A stretch of 12,354 bases of DNA. Origin: DATEJJ01 sp051986465. Its GTDB lineage: Bacteria; Actinomycetota; Actinomycetes; Mycobacteriales; Micromonosporaceae. Made by a program: the position numbers and the translations under genes. The notes under the pieces were generated by a model that ran no database searches, had not been told where the DNA came from, and saw nothing but the letters and a program-made list of their open reading frames with translations. The stretch lies in NCBI GenBank assembly GCA_051986465.1, contig JBPYFB010000411.1, positions 1 through 12,354 of the forward strand, in the 5' to 3' direction. Positions 1-4,195 of this stretch are shown here, piece after piece. Positions within the stretch are counted from its first letter, which is position 1. Each line of letters opens with the position of its first letter.

Positions 1-461
1 CGATCACCGTGGCCAACCACTTCAACGCCTGGCAGAGCCTGGGTCTGAGCCTCGGCTCCATGAACTACCAGATCCTTGCGACCGAGGGCTACCAGAGCAG
101 CGGCAGCTCCAACGTCACCGTCAGCGAGGGCTCCGGCGGCTCCACCGGCGGCGGCCAGCCGTCGACCGGGCCGACCAACGGTGGCGGCGGCGGTAGCGGC
201 TGCACCGCGACACTCTCCGCCGGCTCAAAGGGGAGCAACTGGTACAACCTCAACGTCGCGGTCAGCGGCTCCAACACCTGGACCGTGACCGTGAACATGG
301 TGTCGCCCGCGGTCGTCTACTCCACCTGGAACGTCAACGCCACCTGGCCCAGCCAGTACGTCATGACCGCCAAACCCAACGGCAGCGGCAATAACTGGGG
401 CTTTACGGTCTCGCCCAACGGCCAATGGACATGGCCCTCGGTCTCCTGTAGTCCGAGTTAG
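1..461 (+). CDS. GH11 endo-1,4-beta-xylanase with cellulose-binding tail, 3' end only
   Basis: The reading frame enters at base 3 and ends at TAG 459-461, so only about 152 C-terminal residues are present. The first 40 carry the end of a GH11 xylanase jelly roll: NHFNAW, then ATEGYQSSGSSNVTV. In this family the Glu of ATEGYQ (codon 84-86) is the catalytic acid/base; the nucleophile Glu and the signal peptide lie outside the window. A Gly/Ser/Pro/Thr linker of roughly 25 residues follows. The last 85 residues form a beta-rich module bounded by two cysteines (CTATL and VSCSPS) and rich in Trp (WYNLNV, NNWGF, WTWPS), as in carbohydrate-binding modules. I read it as a short CBM2-like domain, but the exact CBM family is uncertain. 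The product should be exported and cut xylan in plant cell walls. The next gene is convergent, separated by a hairpin. Confidence 0.9.
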   Translation, partial: ITVANHFNAWQSLGLSLGSMNYQILATEGYQSSGSSNVTVSEGSGGSTGGGQPSTGPTNGGGGGSGCTATLSAGSKGSNWYNLNVAVSGSNTWTVTVNMVSPAVVYSTWNVNATWPSQYVMTAKPNGSGNNWGFTVSPNGQWTWPSVSCSPS

Positions 462-485
462 CGCTTTCCATCGCACCCCCACCTG

Positions 486-515
486 TGGCGCGGCGGCCCA
501 CCGGCCGCCGCGCCA
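486..515. terminator. Two-way hairpin terminator between convergent xylanase and ricT
   Basis: A perfect 13-bp inverted repeat (TGGCGCGGCGGCC at 486-498 and its complement at 503-515) surrounds a 4-base loop, CACC. It lies in the 64-base gap between the TAG of the xylanase and the TGA of ricT. It has no T-run on either side, which is common for terminators in very GC-rich actinobacteria. Position between converging genes is the main argument for a shared terminator; termination itself is inferred. Confidence 0.72.
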
Positions 516-525
516 TGGTGCGTCC

Positions 526-1374
526 TCAGCCGTCGCTGGGTTCGTACCGGGACTCGTGCGCCTTACGCGAGCCGCAGACGTCCGCCAGCCCGCACCGTAC
601 CGGCCGGCGGTCCTCGTCCAGCCGCACCGTGACGTGCTCGCCGGGGATCGAACGGGCGATCACCCGGCCGCTGCCCTCGGGCGTATCGACGCGGTCGCCG
701 AGCCACGGGCCTTCCGAGATGCCCGCGGCGTACAGCGGGTGCTCGTACTTCAGGCAGCACATCAGCCGGCCGCAGGCCCCGGAGATGCGCAGCGGGTTGA
801 GCGGCAGGTCCTGGTCCTTCGCCATCCGAATGGTGACCGGTTCGAAGTCGGTGAGGAACGTGGCACAGCACAGGTCGCGCCCGCACGAGCCGATCCCGCC
901 CTGTACCCGCGCCGAGTCCCGCGCCGACAGCTGGCGCAGCTCCACCCGGCAATGCAGGGTGGCGCCGAGGTCGCGGACGAGCGAGCGGAAGTCGACGCGG
1001 TGCGGTGCGGTGAAGTAGATGGTGGTACGCCCACCCGAGGCGCCCGGGCTCTCCAGGACGTGGTCCACGGCGACCACCTTCATCGGCAGCTCGTGCTCGC
1101 GGATCAGCTTCTTCGCGGCCACCTTCGCCTCAGCCTTGCGCTTGCGCATCAGCGCGTCGCGGCGCAGGTCGTCCTCGGCGGCGATGCCGGCGAGGCGCGG
1201 GAAGCCGTCGGTCTCCTCGGCGACCCACTGCGGCGCCCATACGCACTCGGCGACCTCCGTACCGTCATCGGTGGGTACGAGCACCTTGTCGCCGACGGCC
1301 ACCTGAAACTCGCCGGGGTTCAGGTAATAGAGGCGGCCGTATCGGTTGAAGCTGACCGCGCACAGCATTCCCAT
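526..1374 (-). CDS. ricT: PSP1-domain protein, RicT/YaaT family
   Basis: This 282-aa protein has the hallmarks of the RicT (YaaT)/PSP1 family: a small N-terminal beta domain (MLCAVSF...VGDKVLVPTDDG, about 1-45), a central helical and PSP1 segment, and two cysteine motifs, GIGSCGRDLCC (about 160-170) and SGACGRLMCCLKYE (about 198-211). In Bacillus subtilis RicT works with RicA and RicF in the Y-complex, which binds iron-sulfur clusters and helps RNase Y mature mRNAs; the conserved cysteines fit that role. No RicA or RicF homologue is visible here, so the actinobacterial role is open. ATG 1372-1374 is preceded by AAGGTG five bases upstream; a second ATG two codons in is possible. It lies 50 bases after the WRG-motif gene, probably in the same transcript. 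A repeat that could hide its ribosome site is listed separately. Confidence 0.9.
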   Translation of the reverse strand: MGMLCAVSFNRYGRLYYLNPGEFQVAVGDKVLVPTDDGTEVAECVWAPQWVAEETDGFPRLAGIAAEDDLRRDALMRKRKAEAKVAAKKLIREHELPMKVVAVDHVLESPGASGGRTTIYFTAPHRVDFRSLVRDLGATLHCRVELRQLSARDSARVQGGIGSCGRDLCCATFLTDFEPVTIRMAKDQDLPLNPLRISGACGRLMCCLKYEHPLYAAGISEGPWLGDRVDTPEGSGRVIARSIPGEHVTVRLDEDRRPVRCGLADVCGSRKAHESRYEPSDG

Positions 1375-1450
1375 CTGGACACCTTAGCTCTCGCGGGGAA
1401 CCACCTGATATGCCATCGAACCGGTCAACCTGGCAGTGCCAGGTGTCCAG
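1375..1450 (-). promoter_or_regulatory. Possible RNA switch masking the ricT ribosome-binding site
   Basis: On the minus-strand transcript, CTGGACACCT (1450-1441) is perfectly complementary to AGGTGTCCAG (1384-1375). The second arm contains most of the ricT Shine-Dalgarno AAGGTG and ends right at the ATG. The first arm shares four bases with a 17-bp palindrome at 1428-1444, which on the transcript can form a local hairpin (ACCTGGC, loop ACT, GCCAGGT). The two folds cannot coexist: the local hairpin would free the ribosome site and the long-range stem would hide it. The upstream arm lies inside the last codons of the preceding gene, so ribosomes finishing that gene could also disrupt it. The sequences are seen directly; regulation is inferred. 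A single 10-bp repeat can also occur by chance in a window of this size. Confidence 0.4.
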
Positions 1451-2153
1451 CACCCGATGCGGGCGCCGGCGCGGGCCGGTACCGGAGCTCCGCCAGTTGC
1501 CCCGCCCACCGCGAGTGCAGCGCCTCGCCCTCGTCGAGCGCGGTAGCGGCGGCACCCAGCACGCGCGCGCCGATGGTGGCCGCGGCCCGGATCGCCGCGT
1601 CGGGACGGCCACCGGCCGGCCGCGACCCGCCGGCGAGTACCGCGCTGGCCAGCCCCGCGACGCCGGAGTCGAGCGCACCGACCGGCAGGGCGCGCAGCGT
1701 GGCCGCCTCGGCCGAGCCGAGACACTCGGCGACCGCGACCGCCACGGCGTCCCGGGTCGCGGCGAGCCACTCCGCCACATCGTCCACATAGGACGATGTG
1801 GCCACGAGCCTGGCGGCCATCGAATCCGGCCCGTCCGCGAGGTGCCCGGCGAGCGCATGCCATTGCGCACCGAACGCCTCGGCGGCCTCGCCCCGCCAGC
1901 CCGCCGTGCCCGGCATCAGATCAGGTCCGTCCACATAGGAATGTGTGAGTGAGCGGAGCGGCTCGGTCGCCGGCCGCAGCGAGCCGGGCGTGGCGGCGCA
2001 CAGGTGGCTGACGAGATCGCCGGGGAGAGCGCCGAGTCGCCGCAGCAGCGGCCAGATCGGGTGTCCGGCCGGCGCGCCACCCGCGACCAGCGCGCCGTCG
2101 ACGCGCTCCAGCAGGTCCTGTGCTGGTGCCGCCAGCCTCGCGAGCAGATCCAT
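1425..2153 (-). CDS. WRG-motif (WXG100-like) alpha-helical protein, unknown function
   Basis: I do not recognise a named family for this 242-aa protein. It is Ala/Leu/Gly rich, predicted mostly helical, with no signal peptide or clear membrane segment. Residues 82-94 read GTAGWRGEAAEAF: a Trp-x-Gly turn between two helices, as in WXG100 and related type VII (ESX) secretion proteins. A second Trp-rich helix follows (HALAGHLADG), and the C-terminus is a Pro/Ala stretch. SYVDG (about 72-76) and SYVDD (about 121-125) occur in both halves and are encoded by a repeated 13-mer. ATG 2151-2153 overlaps the previous stop as TGATG and has GGGGG seven bases upstream; GTG 2156 is an alternative one codon earlier. 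As third gene of a YbaB-like/EspC-like/WRG operon it may be a secreted effector or partner, but no ESX machinery is present in the window. Confidence 0.75.
   Translation of the reverse strand: MDLLARLAAPAQDLLERVDGALVAGGAPAGHPIWPLLRRLGALPGDLVSHLCAATPGSLRPATEPLRSLTHSYVDGPDLMPGTAGWRGEAAEAFGAQWHALAGHLADGPDSMAARLVATSSYVDDVAEWLAATRDAVAVAVAECLGSAEAATLRALPVGALDSGVAGLASAVLAGGSRPAGGRPDAAIRAAATIGARVLGAAATALDEGEALHSRWAGQLAELRYRPAPAPASGAGHLALPG
1774..1802 (-). repeat. 12-bp perfect inverted repeat inside the WRG-motif gene
   Basis: GCCACATCGTCC (1774-1785) and GGACGATGTGGC (1791-1802) are perfectly complementary and separated by five bases. They would fold into a strong hairpin in the mRNA of the WRG-motif gene, over the codons for residues about 118-126. 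Such a long stem with so short a loop is rarely accidental, but its role (pausing, processing or none) is unknown. Confidence 0.6.
1781..1940. repeat. 13-base direct repeat CGTCCACATAGGA, two copies
   Basis: CGTCCACATAGGA occurs at 1781-1793 and again at 1928-1940. Each copy is followed by bases that partly complement its CACAT core, giving the 12-bp stem at the first copy and a 5-bp stem (CACAT/ATGTG) at the second. Both copies encode Ser-Tyr-Val-Asp in the same reading frame, so a duplicated peptide motif could explain them without any DNA-level role. Confidence 0.5.
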
Positions 2154-2467
2154 CACGTCACCCCCGCAGATCCCTGAGCGTGCCTGCGGTGTGCGGACTC
2201 CTCGGCCGCGCGGTACCCGTCGGCCGCGAGGCGCAGCCGGTCAGCCATATCCGTGAGGCGTGCGCCGTGCGCGGCCGCCTCCCGTTCGCGGGCCGCGAGC
2301 GCCGCCACCCATTGCTCGTGCAGATCGCGCCCGAGCGCGAAGAGCGCACCCGGCCCGTCACCGGCGAACGCCCGCGCCCCGGGATCGGCGTGTGCCAGCC
2401 GTACCGGCGCGCCGGCCACGGCTGTCGCGAGGCGGTCCACGCGACCGGCGACCTCCTCCAGTTCCAT
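2153..2467 (-). CDS. EspC/WXG100-like small helical protein
   Basis: This 104-aa protein is two long amphipathic helices: residues 1-20 (MELEEVAGRVDRLATAVAG) and a long Ala/Arg/Glu helix ending in ARLTDMADRLRLAADGYRAAEESA. The heptad spacing and the final AADGYRAAEE motif resemble the EspC-type (ESX-1 associated) and WXG100-like proteins of actinobacteria, which form helical hairpins and are often exported by type VII secretion. There is no clear WXG in this one. I chose ATG 2465-2467 because it overlaps the YbaB-like stop as TGATG; the frame is open 63 bases further upstream but that stretch overlaps the previous gene. Its own stop overlaps the start of the WRG-motif gene, so the three are almost certainly translated together. 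Family assignment rests on pattern only. Confidence 0.75.
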   Translation of the reverse strand: MELEEVAGRVDRLATAVAGAPVRLAHADPGARAFAGDGPGALFALGRDLHEQWVAALAAREREAAAHGARLTDMADRLRLAADGYRAAEESAHRRHAQGSAGVT

Positions 2468-2793
2468 CAGGCCTCCCCGAGTGGCTGGTACCGGCCGAAC
2501 GTCTCCGCGTGCAGCTTGGTGCGCGCCCACGAGGCCGCGTCGGCGGCGGCGGTTACCGCGTCGCGGATCGAGCGGGACAGTTGGGCGCTGCTGCGACCGG
2601 TGAGCGGGCCGGTCACGGTCACGTCGCGGATCGTCCCGTCCGCGCGCACCACCACCTCGACGAGGCCGTCCGGCGAGCTGACCGTCACCTCGACGCCGCG
2701 TATCGCCGTCTCGAACTGTGCGAGCAGCGCGTCAACCCGCTGGTAGCGCTCGACCGCCTCCTCGATGAACGTCTCGTCGATCTCGCGTGCCAC
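2467..2793 (-). CDS. YbaB/EbfC-family DNA-binding-like protein
   Basis: The 108-aa product fits the YbaB/EbfC fold: an N-terminal helix (residues about 5-30, EEAVERYQRVDALLAQFE), a three-stranded sheet (GVEVTVSSPDGLVEVVVRADGTIRDVTV in outline, about 33-62) with the typical LVEV...G.I..V pattern, then a C-terminal helix. Canonical YbaB proteins are dimeric nucleoid-associated DNA binders encoded next to recR. This one is a divergent paralogue next to WXG-like genes, a pairing I believe is common in actinobacteria, so DNA binding should not be assumed. GTG 2791-2793 is the preferred start because GGAGG lies seven bases upstream; the frame stays open ten codons further to GTG 2823. It is the first gene of the operon, with a possible promoter and a DnaA box upstream. 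Confidence 0.8.
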   Translation of the reverse strand: MAREIDETFIEEAVERYQRVDALLAQFETAIRGVEVTVSSPDGLVEVVVRADGTIRDVTVTGPLTGRSSAQLSRSIRDAVTAAADAASWARTKLHAETFGRYQPLGEA

Positions 2794-2836
2794 TGGCCAC
2801 CCTCCCCGGACCCGACGAGCCACGGTACGGCACCAG

Positions 2837-2864
2837 ACGGTAGCGGTGGAACCCCTGTGCGCAA
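2837..2864 (-). promoter_or_regulatory. Possible promoter of the YbaB-like operon
   Basis: On the minus strand TTGCGC (2864-2859) and TACCGT (2842-2837) are 16 bases apart, a fair fit to the actinobacterial vegetative pattern with TAnnnT at -10. Transcription would begin near 2830, giving a leader of about 37 bases before the GTG at 2793. The match is weak at -35. Confidence 0.3.
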
Positions 2865-2867
2865 CCC

Positions 2868-2876
2868 TGTGGATAA
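2868..2876 (-). promoter_or_regulatory. Perfect DnaA box TTATCCACA
   Basis: TGTGGATAA on the + strand is the exact complement of the 9-base consensus DnaA box TTATCCACA. It lies four bases upstream of the possible -35 element of the YbaB-like operon and 135 bases beyond the stop of holB. A single box is not an origin, but DnaA can act as a transcription factor or be titrated at such sites. The AT-rich site is unexpected in this GC-rich background, though one chance match in a genome region is possible. Confidence 0.5.
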
Positions 2877-2944
2877 GTGGGGAGGTTTAGCCCTGTCCAT
2901 GGTTCGCTCCGCGGCCCGCCCCTATGCGCCGTCTTCCCTCGCGC

Positions 2945-2974
2945 CCTCGAAACCCCGGACTTCGTCCGGCGAGG
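2945..2974 (-). terminator. Hairpin after holB, possible terminator
   Basis: Read on the minus strand, CCGGAC-GAA-GTCCGG (2969-2955) is a perfect 6-bp stem with a 3-base loop, followed by GGTTT. Flanking CCTCG and CGAGG can extend it across a 5-base bulge. A 10-bp outer inverted repeat (2911-2920 with 2996-3005) encloses it. It starts about 40 bases past the holB stop and separates holB from the YbaB-like operon. The T-run is only three bases, so strength is uncertain. Confidence 0.42.
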
Positions 2975-3010
2975 CCGCTCAGTCCAGACCGACGCGGCGG
3001 GCCGCTGCGC

Positions 3011-4195
3011 TCACCCGCGCCAAAGCGTGAGCATCATGGCCTCGACCGCGATGCGCGGCTTGACGTTCAGGTCGATCGCGCTCCGGCAGGCGAGTACGGC
3101 CTCCAGCCGGCGCAGCGTGCTCTCCGCGCTCCACCGGGCGGCGGCCTGGCCCGCGGTCTCGCCAGCGTCCACGTGTACCGGCGCCACCGCCGCGCCCAGC
3201 TTGCGTACGAGTACGTCGCGGTAGAAGCCGGCGAGGTCGACCAGGGCGCGGTCGAGGGCGTCGCGCTGAGCCCGGGTGGCGCGCGAGCGTTGCCGCCGCT
3301 CCAGATCCTTGACGGCCGCGGCGATGCCCCGGGTCGCGCCACTGGTGCCCCGGCCGGTACCGCCGGCGCCCAGCGCGGTCTGCAGGTCGTCCTTCTCCCG
3401 CGCGTCGGTCTCGGCGACCGCGGCGACCGCCTCGGACTCGGCCGCCTCGATGAGTGCGTTCGCCGCGTCGAAGCAGGCGCCGATCCCGGTCAGCCGCCTC
3501 GGCACGGCGAGTACCGCGTCCCGCCGGGCGCGTGCGTCCGGGTCGCGGGCCAGGCGGCGGGCGCGACCGACGTGGCCCTGCGCGGCCGCGGCCGCCCACA
3601 GCGCCTGGTCCCGGGCGACCGCGTCGCGATCGACCAGTACGGAGGCGACCGCTTCGGCTGAGGGCTGGCGCAGTGTGACCAGCCGGCACCGGGAGCGGAT
3701 CGTCACGGAGACGTCGTCGGGGTGGGCGGAGGGCGTACAGAGCAGGAAGACGGTACGCGGCGGCGGCTCCTCGATCGCCTTCAGCAGAGCGTTGCCGGCG
3801 GCCTCGGTGAGCCGGTCCGCGTCCTCGATCAGGAGCACCTGCCACCGCCCCTGCGTCGGCGAGCTCTGCGCCCGCAGGACCAGCGCCCGCATCTCGCTGA
3901 CGCCGATCGTCAGCCCCTCCGGTACCACGAAACGCACATCAGCGTGAGTGCCCGCGAGCGTCGTGTGGCAGGCCGGGCATTGACCGCAGCCCTGGTTGGC
4001 GCATTGCAGCGCGGCGGCGAAGGCCCGGGCCGCGACCGATCGCCCCGAGCCCGGCGGGCCGGTGAACAACCAGGCATGTGTCATGGCGCCCACGGCGACC
4101 TCGTCGCCGGCGACGACCGCGGCCGCCGCCGCGGCGGCCCGCCGCAGCGTGGTCACCGCCTCGTCCTGGCCGACGAGAGCGCGGAACACCGCCAT
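3011..4195 (-). CDS. holB: DNA polymerase III subunit delta-prime
   Basis: This 394-aa protein is the delta-prime subunit of the clamp loader, which opens the beta clamp and loads it at primed DNA. From the N-terminus: a P-loop-like GPPGSGRS (46-53) with Arg in place of the usual Lys, as in other actinobacterial delta-prime proteins; a four-cysteine zinc module CANQGCGQCPAC (65-76); the Walker B-like IEDAD (123-127); NALLKAIEEPP; and the SRC motif (168-170), whose Arg is the arginine finger acting on a neighbouring subunit. The C-terminal half is helical, ending in LNVKPRIAVEAMMLTLW, the collar domain. ATG 4193-4195 overlaps the tmk stop as TGATG, so it is translationally coupled to tmk. The frame continues upstream for 146 codons into tmk, but that stretch is low-complexity shadow sequence and was excluded. 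Confidence 0.95.
   Translation of the reverse strand: MAVFRALVGQDEAVTTLRRAAAAAAAVVAGDEVAVGAMTHAWLFTGPPGSGRSVAARAFAAALQCANQGCGQCPACHTTLAGTHADVRFVVPEGLTIGVSEMRALVLRAQSSPTQGRWQVLLIEDADRLTEAAGNALLKAIEEPPPRTVFLLCTPSAHPDDVSVTIRSRCRLVTLRQPSAEAVASVLVDRDAVARDQALWAAAAAQGHVGRARRLARDPDARARRDAVLAVPRRLTGIGACFDAANALIEAAESEAVAAVAETDAREKDDLQTALGAGGTGRGTSGATRGIAAAVKDLERRQRSRATRAQRDALDRALVDLAGFYRDVLVRKLGAAVAPVHVDAGETAGQAAARWSAESTLRRLEAVLACRSAIDLNVKPRIAVEAMMLTLWRG

Noticed and set aside
1384..1416. Ten-codon leader frame MAYQVVPRES ending at the ricT ribosome site
   Set aside because: The stop position is suggestive, but there is no well-spaced ribosome site and the peptide has no regulatory codon run.
1780..1788. 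TCGTCCACA, one mismatch from the actinobacterial DnaA box TTGTCCACA
   Set aside because: It lies in coding sequence and is explained by the hairpin arm and the repeated SYVD codons.
2881..3010. Possible tRNA in the gap before holB (a GGTTCG like a T-arm)
   Set aside because: No matching acceptor stem, anticodon arm or T-stem partner could be found on either strand.
2899..3030. 43-codon + strand frame MVRSAARPYAP between the YbaB operon and holB
   Set aside because: The GGGGAGG upstream is 13 bases away, the composition is random-looking, and the frame overlaps the hairpin region.
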